A DNA stretch of 64,000 nt from Pseudomonas sp. W4I3 (GTDB taxonomy: Bacteria; Pseudomonadota; Gammaproteobacteria; Pseudomonadales; Pseudomonadaceae): the NCBI RefSeq assembly GCF_030816195.1, contig NZ_JAUSXS010000001.1, forward strand, positions 124,001 to 188,000. The letters are read 5' to 3'. The notes below the pieces were generated by a model that was not told the origin of the DNA, ran no database searches, and was given only the letters and a program-made list of their open reading frames with translations. Positions 47,605 through 57,199 of the stretch are shown here, piece by piece (the first letter of the stretch is position 1; each line of letters opens with the position of its first letter). The position numbers and the translations under genes were made by a program.

Positions 47605-49788
47605 ATGTCATCGACCTCGTTCAAGCAGTCCCTGCGACGCCTGTGGGCACTGGATAAATTCAGCTACAGCATTCGGGTATTCATCGCCCTTACCGGCAGC
47701 ATGGCGTTGTGCTGGTATCAGGATGAAATGACGTTGTTGATTCCGCTGTTCCTGGGGATTATCGCCAGCGCCCTGGCCGAGACCGATGACAGTTGGCAAG
47801 GCCGTCTCAACGCCCTGGCGGTGACGTTGGTGTGCTTCAGCATTGCCGCGCTGTCGGTGGAACTGCTGTTCCCTTACCCCTGGATTTTCGCGGTCTCCCT
47901 GGCCCTGGCCACGTTCGGCCTGACCATGCTCGGCGCGCTCGGCGAACGCTATGGCGCGATTGCCTCGGCCACCTTGATCCTGTCGGTCTATACCATGATC
48001 GGCGTGGACCAGCGCGGTGGCGCCGTCAGTGACTTCTGGCACGAACCGCTGCTGCTGGTGGCGGGCGCGGCATGGTACGGCGTGCTTTCGGTGCTGTGGC
48101 AGGCACTGTTTTCCAACCAGCCGGTGCAACAGAGCCTGGCGCGCTTGTTCCGCGAGCTGGGGCGTTATCTCAAGCTCAAGTCATCGCTGTTCGAGCCGAT
48201 TCGCCAGTTGGACGTAGAAGCGCGGCGCCTGGAACTGGCCCAGCAGAATGGCCGCGTGGTCGCCGCCCTGAACGCCGCCAAGGAAATCATCCTGCATCGC
48301 GTGGGCAATGGCCGACCGGGCTCCAAGGTCAGCCGTTACCTGAAACTGTACTTCCTGGCCCAGGACATCCACGAACGCGCCAGTTCGTCCCACTACCCGT
48401 ATAACGCCCTGGCCGAGGCCTTCTTCCACAGCGACGTGCTGTTTCGCTGCCAACGCCTGCTGCGCCAGCAAGGCAAGGCCTGCCAGACCCTGGCCGAGTC
48501 GATCCAGCTGCGCCAGCCGTTCATTTATGACGACAGCTTCGCCGAAGCCCTCGGCGACTTGAACGCTTCCCTGGAACACCTGCGCATCCAGAGCAACCCG
48601 GCCTGGCGCGGCCTGCTGCGCTCGTTGCGCGCCCTGGCCGCCAACTTGTCCACCCTCGACCGGTTGCTGGGCGACGCCAGCAACCCCGACGCCCTGGCCG
48701 ACGCCACCGACAGCAACCTGCTGGACCGCGCCCCACGCAACCTCAAGGAAATGTGGACGCGCCTGCGCACCCAGCTCACGCCCACCTCGCTGCTGTTTCG
48801 CCACGCCTTGCGCCTGTCTCTGGCGCTGACCGTGGGCTACGCCACCCTGCATGCCATCCACGCTTCCCAGGGCTACTGGATCATCCTCACCACGCTCTTT
48901 GTTTGCCAACCGAACTATGGTGCGACGCGCCGCAAGCTCGGCCAGCGGATCATCGGCACCGCCATCGGCCTGACGGTGGCATGGGCGCTATTCGATCTGT
49001 TTCCAAGCCCGGTGGTGCAGTCGATGTTCGCCATCGCCGCTGGCCTGGTGTTCTTTATCAACCGCACCACCCGCTACACCCTGGCCACGGCGGCGATCAC
49101 CTTGATGGTGCTGTTCTGCTTCAACCAGGTGGGCGATGGTTACGGGCTGTTCCTGCCACGTCTGTTCGATACCCTGCTTGGTAGCCTGATCGCGGGCCTG
49201 GCGGTGTTCCTGTTCCTGCCTGACTGGCAAGGTCGGCGCCTGAACAAGGTGCTGGCCAACACCCTGACCTGCAACAGCATCTACCTGCGCCAGATCATGC
49301 AGCAGTACGCCGCTGGCAAGAGCGACGACCTGGCCTACCGCCTGGCCCGGCGCAACGCGCATAACGCCGATGCGGCGCTGTCCACCACCCTGGCGAATAT
49401 GCTGATGGAGCCTGGGCATTTCCGTAAGGAGGCGGATGTGGGCTTCCGGTTCCTGGTGTTGTCGCACACCCTGCTCAGCTATTTGTCGGGCCTTGGCGCG
49501 CACCGCGACACCCAGCTACCGGCCGAAGTGCGTGAGCAGTTGATCGAAGAAGCGGGCAACAGCCTGGCGGCGAGTATCGATGAAATCGCCACGGGTCTTG
49601 CCAACAAGCAGCCGATTGCGATCCAGAGTGATGACGAGGAAGCCCTGGCGGCGCAGCTTGAGCAGATGCCGGATGAGATCGATGAAGGCCAGCGGCTGGT
49701 GCAAACGCAATTGGCGTTGATCTGTCGGCAGTTGGGGCCATTGCGGACGTTGGCGGCGCATCTGATCAAGGATACCGGTGCGGCTTAG
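47605..49788 (+). CDS. YccS-type FUSC-family inner-membrane protein
   Basis: The 727-residue protein has two membrane blocks, each with about five to six helices (about 25-165 and 400-520). A soluble middle domain separates them and a cytoplasmic C-terminal domain of about 200 residues follows. This is the YccS/FUSC layout, related to aromatic-acid exporters and plant aluminium-activated transporters. SQGYWIILTTLFVCQPNYGATRRKLGQRIIGT is the family signature. Substrate is unknown. It stands alone. Confidence 0.88.
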   Translation: MSSTSFKQSLRRLWALDKFSYSIRVFIALTGSMALCWYQDEMTLLIPLFLGIIASALAETDDSWQGRLNALAVTLVCFSIAALSVELLFPYPWIFAVSLALATFGLTMLGALGERYGAIASATLILSVYTMIGVDQRGGAVSDFWHEPLLLVAGAAWYGVLSVLWQALFSNQPVQQSLARLFRELGRYLKLKSSLFEPIRQLDVEARRLELAQQNGRVVAALNAAKEIILHRVGNGRPGSKVSRYLKLYFLAQDIHERASSSHYPYNALAEAFFHSDVLFRCQRLLRQQGKACQTLAESIQLRQPFIYDDSFAEALGDLNASLEHLRIQSNPAWRGLLRSLRALAANLSTLDRLLGDASNPDALADATDSNLLDRAPRNLKEMWTRLRTQLTPTSLLFRHALRLSLALTVGYATLHAIHASQGYWIILTTLFVCQPNYGATRRKLGQRIIGTAIGLTVAWALFDLFPSPVVQSMFAIAAGLVFFINRTTRYTLATAAITLMVLFCFNQVGDGYGLFLPRLFDTLLGSLIAGLAVFLFLPDWQGRRLNKVLANTLTCNSIYLRQIMQQYAAGKSDDLAYRLARRNAHNADAALSTTLANMLMEPGHFRKEADVGFRFLVLSHTLLSYLSGLGAHRDTQLPAEVREQLIEEAGNSLAASIDEIATGLANKQPIAIQSDDEEALAAQLEQMPDEIDEGQRLVQTQLALICRQLGPLRTLAAHLIKDTGAA

Positions 49789-49791
49789 GCC

Positions 49792-49858
49792 GCTATCGAG
49801 GGCAAGCCCCCTCCCACATTGATCGCATTCCAATGTGGGAGGGGGCTTGCTCCCGATG
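49792..49858. repeat. REP pair (GI type)
   Basis: Two cores in inverted order lie between convergent genes. Confidence 0.85.
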
Positions 49859-49873
49859 AGGCCCACAAGAGCA

Positions 49874-50611
49874 CTACATCCCATGCGCCTTGAGCAATTT
49901 CGCATAACTGCCATCCGCTTTCATCCCGGCGATCTCCCGATCAAAGTCGGCAACGATCTGCGCATGTTCCGGGTTTTTCAGGCTGACCAGGATATGCAGG
50001 CTGTTCTCGCTCAGCGGCTTGCCCAGAAACTCCACGGCATTGCGCACCCTGGGCGACTCTCGCGCCAGGTAGTAGCGCGCCACGTATTCATCCTCCAGCG
50101 TCAGCCGCACCCGCTTCGCCACCAGCATACGCACGGCCATGGCGAAGTTATGCACCGGGACTTTCTGTAACTGCGCATCCTGGTCGAACGCCGTCGAATA
50201 GGCATAACCGCGCACCACGGCGATGCTTTCATCCTGCAGCTGTTCCAGCGCCTGAAAATCGATAGCGTCGTCGCGACGCTTGATAAAGCGCACACGGTTG
50301 ACCAAATACTGCGCGGAAAACTGGCCCAGCTGTGTGCGCGCGTCGTCGTACCAGGCGTTGACCAGCACATCGTAGTGACCGTCCCCCACGCCCTTCAGCG
50401 CCCGCGCCCAAGGCACTTGCTCAAAATCGCTGGCGTACCCCGCCCGAGCCAGCGCGGTGCTGACGATATCCGTGGCCAGCCCGCCGTTGACCAAGGTGAT
50501 ATCGGTAAACGGTGGCCAGCCATCCGCGACCAGACGCAAACGCTGCGCCCATACCGGTTGAGCCAGCAACAACACTGCAATCAAAGCAACGGCACGAGCA
50601 TATCGCGGCAT
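49874..50611 (-). CDS. Periplasmic solute-binding protein (SBP family 3)
   Basis: The protein has 245 residues with signal peptide MPRYARAVALIAVLLLAQPVWA. The mature part starts QRLRLVADGWPPFTDI, the usual opening of amino-acid-type binding proteins, and the two-lobe pattern continues with DVLVNAWYDDAR. No permease or ATPase is adjacent, so it may be an orphan receptor or serve a distant transporter. The ATG at 50611 is preferred over longer frames without a signal sequence. Confidence 0.82.
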   Translation of the reverse strand: MPRYARAVALIAVLLLAQPVWAQRLRLVADGWPPFTDITLVNGGLATDIVSTALARAGYASDFEQVPWARALKGVGDGHYDVLVNAWYDDARTQLGQFSAQYLVNRVRFIKRRDDAIDFQALEQLQDESIAVVRGYAYSTAFDQDAQLQKVPVHNFAMAVRMLVAKRVRLTLEDEYVARYYLARESPRVRNAVEFLGKPLSENSLHILVSLKNPEHAQIVADFDREIAGMKADGSYAKLLKAHGM

Positions 50612-50809
50612 GCTTAAATTCCTTGGCGGCAGGCGATGGCCTGATAACAGTAGCTCATCAATGAGCCTGCATTGCTTATTACACAAAGAAGTCAGGCGCG
50701 CATGCACTCAATGATGGCAAATTGACGCCATTCACAAATTTTCCGGTTTTAGACAGCGGCGCCCGTCGCGCTTACTATCCCTGACAAGCCTTAAACAAGA
50801 GCGCACATC

Positions 50810-51262
50810 ATGACGGTTGATTGGGTCTGCAAACACCACGACGACTTGGGCAAGGATCAGCTTTACGCCCTCCTGCGCCTGCGCGGCGAGGTGTTCGTCG
50901 TTGAACAGAAATGCGTTTACCAGGACATTGACGGGCAAGACCTGTCAGGCGATACCCACCACTTGATGGCCTGGCAAGACAATGAACTGGTGGCCTACCT
51001 GCGCCTGCTGGACCCGGAGTCACAGGGCGGCGATGTGGTGATCGGCCGGGTGATCGTCGCGCCATCGGCGCGCGGCACCGGCTTGGGACACCTGATGATG
51101 GAAGAGACCCTCAGGCAGATCGAGAAGATCTGGCCCGACACACCGATTTTTCTGTCGGCCCAGGCGCACTTGCAGGGATATTACGGGCGATATGGATTTG
51201 TAGTGGCCGGAGAGGAATACCTGGAAGACGATATTCCGCATATTGGTATGCGGCGGGCTTGA
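50810..51262 (+). CDS. elaA: ElaA-family GNAT N-acetyltransferase
   Basis: This 150-residue protein starts MTVDWVCKHHDDL, with LRLRGEVFVVEQKCVYQDIDGQD typical of ElaA. The acetyl-CoA motif is VIVAPSARGTGLGHLMM. The acceptor is unknown. Start ATG is clear from the family alignment recalled. It is followed by a REP pair. Confidence 0.88.
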   Translation: MTVDWVCKHHDDLGKDQLYALLRLRGEVFVVEQKCVYQDIDGQDLSGDTHHLMAWQDNELVAYLRLLDPESQGGDVVIGRVIVAPSARGTGLGHLMMEETLRQIEKIWPDTPIFLSAQAHLQGYYGRYGFVVAGEEYLEDDIPHIGMRRA

Positions 51263-51268
51263 GGGCCT

Positions 51269-51342
51269 CATCGGGGGCAAGCCCCCTCCCACACTGTTGA
51301 TTTGTGAACACCGTCAAATGTGGGAGGGGGCTTGCCCCCGAT
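51269..51342. repeat. REP pair (GI type)
   Basis: Two cores in inverted order lie between elaA and the convergent winged-helix gene. Confidence 0.88.
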
Positions 51343-51367
51343 GGCGCCAGTCCAGCCAGCCCCTGCC

Positions 51368-51664
51368 TCAGGGATAACCCAACACCTGCTTGATCGCCGC
51401 AAGATTCGCCTCGATCCACCGCCGGTCAATCGCGCCCCAATCACGAATCCGATAACGCCCGGCATGGTTGCGCGCACCGTCTTGCTGCTCGAACTCACAT
51501 AGGATATCCAGGTCGGCCAATGCCGCAATGGTGTCCTGCGCCGTGCGCCGGGGCATGCCGGTGGCATCGGTCAACGCCGGGACGCTGCTGGCCAGCCCGC
51601 TGTCGATCAAGTAGGCCACATACAGGCGGCGGTAAAAGCTGCTCTTGGTTTTGCTCACATCCAT
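51368..51664 (-). CDS. Small winged-helix DNA-binding protein
   Basis: This 98-residue protein starts MDVSKTKSSFYRRLYVAYLID. ALTDATGMPRRTAQDTIAALADLDILCEFEQ is a clear helix-turn-helix with wing, and no second domain follows. ATG 51664 is taken instead of a TTG six bases earlier. It lies 17 bp downstream of the YgjP-type gene on the same strand, so the pair is probably cotranscribed. Confidence 0.75.
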   Translation of the reverse strand: MDVSKTKSSFYRRLYVAYLIDSGLASSVPALTDATGMPRRTAQDTIAALADLDILCEFEQQDGARNHAGRYRIRDWGAIDRRWIEANLAAIKQVLGYP

Positions 51665-51681
51665 GGTCAATCGCCTTGTGA

Positions 51682-52182
51682 TTAGGGCTTGCCCTGCAAA
51701 TCGCGCCAGGTGAGGTACACCCGCAGGTCGAATTCCACCTGATGGTAGCCCGGCATCATGTGTTCGCAGAGTTTATAGAACGCCTTGTTGTGGTCCGATT
51801 CCTTGAAGTGCGCCAGCTCGTGCACCACGATCATGCGCAAAAACTCCGGGGCGGCTTCCTTGAACAGCGCGGCGATGCGGATCTCTTTCTTGGACTTGAG
51901 ATTGCCGCCCTGCACCCGCGAAATCGTGGTGTGCAAACCCAGCGCGCGGTGGGTCAGGTCCAGGCGGTTATCGAACAGCACCTTGTCGATCGACGGCGCA
52001 TTGCGCAGGTGCTCCTGCTTCAGGGCCAGGGCGTAGCTGTACAGCGCCTTGTCGCTCTGCACGGCGTGCCGTTCGGGATAGCGCTGCTCCAGGTAGGCGC
52101 CCAACTGGTCCTTGGCGATCAGTTGGCGCACTTGCTCCTGAAGCGCAGCGGGATAAGCCTGGAGGTATTTCAACGCGGTCAT
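51682..52182 (-). CDS. YgjP-type zinc metallopeptidase-like protein
   Basis: This 166-residue protein has the gluzincin motif HELAHFKESDH near residue 121, followed by CEHMMPGY, as in the YgjP/WLM family. It is shorter than many relatives (about 165-240). It probably acts in the cytosol, as no signal peptide is seen. It lies 42 bp from the GGDEF/EAL gene stop. Confidence 0.82.
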   Translation of the reverse strand: MTALKYLQAYPAALQEQVRQLIAKDQLGAYLEQRYPERHAVQSDKALYSYALALKQEHLRNAPSIDKVLFDNRLDLTHRALGLHTTISRVQGGNLKSKKEIRIAALFKEAAPEFLRMIVVHELAHFKESDHNKAFYKLCEHMMPGYHQVEFDLRVYLTWRDLQGKP

Positions 52183-52224
52183 GGGATCTGCAACGTGGCT
52201 CGAACGGGCGCCAGTGTAGCGAAT

Positions 52225-54327
52225 TCACAGCGCGTGAGGGTGCGACCAACCGACCACGTCCTCGGCCATCAGCGGTGCCGCCGCCCAGGCGCCCTGGATA
52301 AACGCGCAACCATTGGCCTTGAGCCACTGCGCCTGTTCAAAGGTTTGCACGCCCTCCGCGATCACCAGCACACCAAAATGCCCGCACAGTTCGATGATGC
52401 TGCGTGCCATCGCGGCATCCCGTGGCGAGCCTGGCAGGCGGGCCACCAACTGTGGATCAAGCTTGAGCGTGTCGAACGCCAGGTCGCGCAAATGGGCAAG
52501 GGAACAGCGACCGCAGCCAAAGTCATCCAGGGCGATACGCACTCCAAGTTCGCGCAGCAGCTTCAGTTGCTTGACCGATTCCTCAAGATTGCTCATCAGG
52601 CAATCTTCACCGATTTCCACTTCCAATTGCCGCCCCTGCAACCCGTGTCGTTCGAGTACGTCGCGCAGTTGGCTGGCCAGGTTAGGCATATTGAACTGGC
52701 TGCTGCTCAGGCTCACGCTCAGCACCAGCTCGTCATCGAAAGCCGCCTGCCAGGCCTGGCGCTGGGCAGCGACCTGCTGATAAATCCAGGAGCTTAACTG
52801 GTTGATCAACCGCGCCTCTTCCAGCAACGGCAGAAACAAACCCGGCGGCACGTCGCCAACGCTCGGATGCTGCCAGCGCAGCAGCGCCTCGACGCCGCGC
52901 AGGCGTCCATCCTCCAGCGACACCTGAGGCTGGTACACCAGGGTGAACTCCTTGTTCTGAATCGCGCTGCGCACGCTGTCTTCCAGCATCAGGCGTGAGC
53001 GGGCGCGACCGTTCATTTCCTGGTCGTAATAGCGATACTGCTGACGGCCAGCGCGCTTGGCTTCGTACATGGCGATGTCCGCCGCGCGCAGCAGGCCGTT
53101 GAGGTCCGAGCCACAGTCCGGGAAGGTCGCAATACCGATGCTGGCCCCCAGCATCACCTCCAAACCGTCGACCTGCTGGCACACAGACACCCGTTCGATC
53201 AGTTTTTCCGCGATCTTCGCCGCTTGCTCCGGAAACTCCAACTCCAGCAATGCGGTGAACTCATCCCCACCCATGCGCCCCAGCACGTCGTACGAACGCA
53301 AACACGCCTGCATCTGCTCAGACACCCAGCGCAGCACGCGATCACCGGCGTCGTGGCCCAAGGTGTCGTTGACGCGCTTGAAGCCATCCAGATCCAGGTA
53401 CAGCAACACCAGCGACTGCTCATTACGCTCGCTGCGCAACAACATGTTCTCCACGGTCTGGTGGAAGCCGCGGCGATTCAGCAGCCCGGTCAACGGATCG
53501 GTCACCGCCTGGAACTCCAGCTGCTGGTGCAAATGACGCACCTCGGACATGTCCAGCACCGTCACCACCATTGCCTTCTGCTCGGCTGGCAGGGGCGCGC
53601 AGGACAACGCCACCGGCACCTGCTGACCGCGACTTGAGCGCAAAATGGCGTCGTGCAAACGCCATGTTTCACCTTTTCGATAGGCCTCATACATCGGAAA
53701 TCCCAACCAGGCCGGCACATGGGGCTTTTGCAGGAAGCTCAGGAAACTCTCGCCCTGCAGCTCCGCCATCGTGGCATTGAGCAGCCTTGAAATAGCCGGG
53801 TTGGCGTACTCAATCACGCTGCCCTCGCCCACCACCAGGATGCCTTCGGCCGCGTTGTCCAACACCGACGCATTGAAGGCCCGGGCGAGCTCCAGGTCAT
53901 GGCTCAGCCGTTGCAGGGCGCGGCGATTACGCTGGTGCTCCAGCAGCGCCTGCACTTTGGGCCTGAGGATATGCGGGTCGAAGGGCTTGAACAGATAGTC
54001 GATGGCACCGCTGGCATAGCCTTTGAGCACAGCGTCGGACGACTGCGCATCGGCCGTGAGAAAAATGATCGGCGTCATGCTCGTACGCTGGCTCCCGCGC
54101 ATCAGGCGTGCCACCTCGAAGCCATCCATACCGGGCATCCGCACGTCCAGCAACACCAGGTCGACGTCGTGAACCAGCAACAGTTCCAGGGCTTCCAGGC
54201 CGGAAGCGGCGGTGATGACGCGCCAGTCTTCACGCTGCAACACTGCACACAGGCTGACGAGGTTTTCCGGGTAGTCGTCGACCACCAGGAGAACTGAACC
54301 GTCGCCGAGGTTTGGAGCGCAATCCAT
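52225..54327 (-). CDS. REC-PAS-GGDEF-EAL response regulator with degenerate EAL
   Basis: This 700-residue protein has a receiver domain (residues 11-130, phosphorylation Asp in LVLLDVRMPG), a PAS domain (about 150-265), GGDEF (about 290-440) and EAL (about 450-690). The GGDEF motif is intact (GRMGGDEF) and is preceded five residues earlier by RSYD, the RxxD inhibitory site, so cyclic-di-GMP synthesis with feedback is likely. In the EAL domain the metal Asn reads SLSSSQF, and AEGVE has become AEGVQ, while DDFG, LKLD and EAL are kept. Phosphodiesterase activity is therefore doubtful. No histidine kinase is adjacent. Confidence 0.88.
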   Translation of the reverse strand: MDCAPNLGDGSVLLVVDDYPENLVSLCAVLQREDWRVITAASGLEALELLLVHDVDLVLLDVRMPGMDGFEVARLMRGSQRTSMTPIIFLTADAQSSDAVLKGYASGAIDYLFKPFDPHILRPKVQALLEHQRNRRALQRLSHDLELARAFNASVLDNAAEGILVVGEGSVIEYANPAISRLLNATMAELQGESFLSFLQKPHVPAWLGFPMYEAYRKGETWRLHDAILRSSRGQQVPVALSCAPLPAEQKAMVVTVLDMSEVRHLHQQLEFQAVTDPLTGLLNRRGFHQTVENMLLRSERNEQSLVLLYLDLDGFKRVNDTLGHDAGDRVLRWVSEQMQACLRSYDVLGRMGGDEFTALLELEFPEQAAKIAEKLIERVSVCQQVDGLEVMLGASIGIATFPDCGSDLNGLLRAADIAMYEAKRAGRQQYRYYDQEMNGRARSRLMLEDSVRSAIQNKEFTLVYQPQVSLEDGRLRGVEALLRWQHPSVGDVPPGLFLPLLEEARLINQLSSWIYQQVAAQRQAWQAAFDDELVLSVSLSSSQFNMPNLASQLRDVLERHGLQGRQLEVEIGEDCLMSNLEESVKQLKLLRELGVRIALDDFGCGRCSLAHLRDLAFDTLKLDPQLVARLPGSPRDAAMARSIIELCGHFGVLVIAEGVQTFEQAQWLKANGCAFIQGAWAAAPLMAEDVVGWSHPHAL

Positions 54328-54639
54328 GCTACGTCTCTTCCTTAAGGAACTGCACCGGTCACTTCGGGTACTCAAAACCGGACAAATAATGAGGCTTCAC
54401 TCTAGCCCCGGTTATAAAAAAGCAGAAGTAACCTAGATGCCATCATTGCGCCAAAGCCTGGGAAGCCGACTAACGGTCAGGCTCTGCAGCCCCCGCCCCA
54501 CGGGCAATATGGCTTTTTGGCATTCTTCTGACGCCAATAAATTGCCAACCAGTATTTAACAATTTGGTTAACACCACCTATAAAGAACCTGTGCAGCCCT
54601 CGGGCTAAAGCTTTCACCCCTCGCCATAAGGCCAACACC

Positions 54640-55305
54640 ATGATCGACCTTTCCACCTGGAACCTGAGCATTCCGGTCGGCTCCCCGCCCACGACCATCG
54701 AAACCCCCAAGCTGCTCAGCGGCTTCAATGACCAGTATTTCCAGGCCGAAGGCAGCGATGTGCAGTTCTGGACACCCGTGACCGGCACCCGCACCGAAAA
54801 CGCCATCTACCCGCGCAGCGAATTGCGCGAAACTTACGCCGACGGACGCCTGCGCAACTGGACCTACCCCGAAGCCGACAACTTCCTGCGCGCCACCTTG
54901 ACGGTCCACCAAGTGCCCTCCAGCGGCAAGATCGTGATCGGCCAGATCCACGCCTACGACAGCCAGAAACCGCTGATCAAGCTGGAATACCAATTCAAGG
55001 AGAAAACCCAGACCGGCAACATCGTCGCCAAAGTACGCATGCGCCCGGACGAATCCGAGAGCCAGGTGATCACCGTCGCCTCCAACGTGCCGCTGGAGAA
55101 GAGCTTCACCTATGTGATCAACCTCAACAAAGCCGGGCTACTGAGCGTGTATGCCGCAGACCGAGAGTGGAACGAACGCATCGGCGCGGCATGGGCCGAC
55201 AAGCCGCTGTATTTCAAGGCGGGGGTGTATGTGCAGGACAACAGCGGGGACAGCAAGGAAGGCGCACGGGTGACGTTTGCGAAGCTGGATATTGATCACG
55301 AGTAA
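54640..55305 (+). CDS. PL7-family alginate lyase
   Basis: This 221-residue beta-jelly-roll lyase shows all three signatures: YPRSELRE (the R-x-E-x-R motif), IGQIHAYDS (Q-I-H) and YFKAGVYVQDN. No signal peptide is visible, as with the short PL7 enzymes of pseudomonads. The ATG at 54640 follows a weak AAGGCC site. The 312-bp gap before it holds no gene. A fragment of this gene recurs at 55957-56011, marking a past duplication. Confidence 0.88.
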   Translation: MIDLSTWNLSIPVGSPPTTIETPKLLSGFNDQYFQAEGSDVQFWTPVTGTRTENAIYPRSELRETYADGRLRNWTYPEADNFLRATLTVHQVPSSGKIVIGQIHAYDSQKPLIKLEYQFKEKTQTGNIVAKVRMRPDESESQVITVASNVPLEKSFTYVINLNKAGLLSVYAADREWNERIGAAWADKPLYFKAGVYVQDNSGDSKEGARVTFAKLDIDHE

Positions 55306-55373
55306 AATCGTGAGTAGGCAAGTTCCGATGAATGCCAGGACCGCTCCCACGCCTTGAACCCACGCAGTCCACC

Positions 55374-55462
55374 TGTGGGAGGGGGCTTGCTCCCGATAGC
55401 GGTGGGTCAGTTGCCCAAGTTGTAGCTGATACACCGCAATCGGGAGCAAGCCCCCTCCCACA
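55374..55462. repeat. REPIN (GI type) after the alginate lyase
   Basis: Inverted cores lie 69 bp downstream of the lyase stop. Confidence 0.9.
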
Positions 55463-55599
55463 TTTTGAGCGTGCAGCGAAAATACGACCCGATATGCTTG
55501 CCGACGGTCGTCTTTGTTAAGGCGGCTGTGTGTGGGAGGCCTTCGGGTCTGCCGGGGCTTAACTCCTCGGTCTGCGAACCCGCGTAAAGCTGCCACCCC

Positions 55600-55864
55600 G
55601 TCGCTTCTATCCCTGCGCCGAAACCACCACTGACTACCCCATGCTGTTGTCGACAGCGACGCCCCTCTGCTCAATCTCCACGCCTGCCTGCGCGAGCGCC
55701 TCTACGCCGCCCTCGAGCATCTCAACCTGATTGCCTGCTCCAGCCTGCCGGATTTTGCCGAGCGCGACCTGAACAATGTGGCCAATACCGCACGCATTCT
55801 GGTGCAGGACGTAAGTGATGTGTTCCGAGTCATAGAGCACCGTGGTTTCGACACAACTCACTGA
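55600..55864 (+). pseudogene. Decayed small gene, copy A
   Basis: A frame reading VVDSDAPLLNLHACLRERLY, continuing through LEHLNLIACSSLPDFAERDL and ending at the TGA at 55862, covers about 72 residues. Upstream coding (ETTTDYPML) is in a different frame, one base off at about 55645, and no start codon remains. The same sequence recurs as copy B at 57200-57519. The family is not recognised. Confidence 0.6.
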
Positions 55865-55880
55865 TCATTCCCACGAGCAC

Positions 55881-55956
55881 GAAAAAGCCCGTATCGCTGC
55901 GGGCTTCTTTTTAAACGCTTTAGGTTTAGCTCACCTTAGTGCTCAACTCACTTTCA
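55881..55956. terminator. Duplicated terminator plus fba 3'-end fragment
   Basis: AAGCCCG/CGGGCTT around GTATCGCTG at 55885-55907 with flanking A- and T-runs is nearly identical to the fba terminator at 57593-57623. It is followed (55913-55956) by sequence matching the last 20 codons of fba. Confidence 0.75.
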
Positions 55957-56011
55957 ACCAGGTGCCTTCCGGTGGCCAGATCCACGCCTACGACAGCTAG
56001 AAACCGCTGAC
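55957..56011 (+). pseudogene. Fragment of the PL7 alginate lyase gene
   Basis: CCAGGTGCCTTCCGGTGGCC and the following CAGATCCACGCCTACGACAG match 54908-54978 except for an internal deletion of about 12 bp and a stop in place of Gln. It is joined directly to the fba fragment. Confidence 0.75.
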
Positions 56012-56622
56012 TTCCAATGACCGCATCTTCTGGGCCATGCCAAGTTTGGTTTTGAATCTCTAAGGACAAATAAGCAAGTGAAAAACTTAGGTTTTCAATT
56101 TCTTCGGTGACCGCACCTCTTATTTCGAAATTAATAATGCGCACGACCTTGCAAATGCATCCTCAAGAGAAATATTTATTAAGTACCCAAGAAGTGTTTT
56201 GTAATACTATAATTTTTTTGCCTATGATAATTTTTTTACACATGGAGTAACAACTGAAAAATCGGCTCCGTAATAGACATTGTAGAAAGAAACGTGCCGT
56301 ATTTATCCGACGCCAGTGACGTCTGATAAACACCCACGCTACTTTAGATAAATAGTTCAACACTTGACAGAACAATATTCCCGCAAAAAAATCGAATAAA
56401 CAGTCAACTTTATTAAAACAAACCTTAATTTAAAACAGTCCTTAGCAAATACATACGCTCCCGTCGCTATAGAAAAAATCGCGCTAATGCTATTCCAAAA
56501 AACGATATAAAACTGTCAAAAGTAACAGAGCCCTAAAACAAAATCGTTTGATAAAATTTTTTACGGCGACGAAAGGAGTATTCCACGAAAGCCGCACTCA
56601 ACTTTCACTTGGGAAAAATATC
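56012..56622. other. AT-rich segment without a recognised gene
   Basis: About 600 bp are much lower in GC than the chromosome, with runs such as TATTTATTAAG and TTTTTTT. I see no supported gene, promoter or repeat. A frame on the minus strand at 56163-56375 has 70 codons but no ribosome-binding site. Confidence 0.4.
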
Positions 56623-56979
56623 ATGGCCAACCACGAACCCGCACTTGAAGCTAGCTACAAGTTCACAACTGATAGCCTAAATCAATACTCGATAAGGATT
56701 ACGTTTGCTGATTACGATACAGGAAAAATTGAAGGAACCCTGGAACATGGCGGTTTTCCTTTTATATCAGCAAGCTTCCATAGAGAACGTGCACCCTCCA
56801 CGAAATCCTCTTTGACCTTTAGAGTAAATTACGACCTATGGGATAGTGGAAAAGAGGATTTAACAGAACGGACCGGAACACTAAACCTTACCGCCGACGA
56901 TCGCTCCTACAACAATCTTTATGGCACATTGACAGAGGACGGAGGCACACCAATAGAAGTAACCCTTTCAAAGCGGTAG
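56623..56979 (+). CDS. AT-rich orphan gene, beta-rich protein
   Basis: This 118-residue protein starts MANHEPALEASYKFTTDSLN. Alternating polar/hydrophobic strands (YSIRITFADYDTGKIEGTLE, SLTFRVNYDLWD, GTLTEDGGTPIEVTLSKR) suggest a small beta-sandwich or barrel. No signal peptide or membrane segment is seen, and I do not recognise the family. The ATG at 56623 is the first credible start; upstream frame extension would need a TTG with no site. Codon use differs from neighbours, which points to horizontal origin. It lies between the two copies of the decayed gene. Confidence 0.55.
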   Translation: MANHEPALEASYKFTTDSLNQYSIRITFADYDTGKIEGTLEHGGFPFISASFHRERAPSTKSSLTFRVNYDLWDSGKEDLTERTGTLNLTADDRSYNNLYGTLTEDGGTPIEVTLSKR

Positions 56980-57199
56980 CTTTGATGTTGATAAGAGTGT
57001 AGCCAAGCATCATGAATACAACGATGAGCGCTTCGGCGCCCGTCACCCGTTTTATAATGGCTGCGTGCGGGAGTCTTCGCGTCTGCGGGGCTCGTCGTAT
57101 CCTTTGTTTGCGCCCCACATACGACTATCACCTAATTCGTTTCGCAGCGAATAGTGGAGCCCTTTGCAGATACGAGGAATACTTTCCATCCCCATCCCC

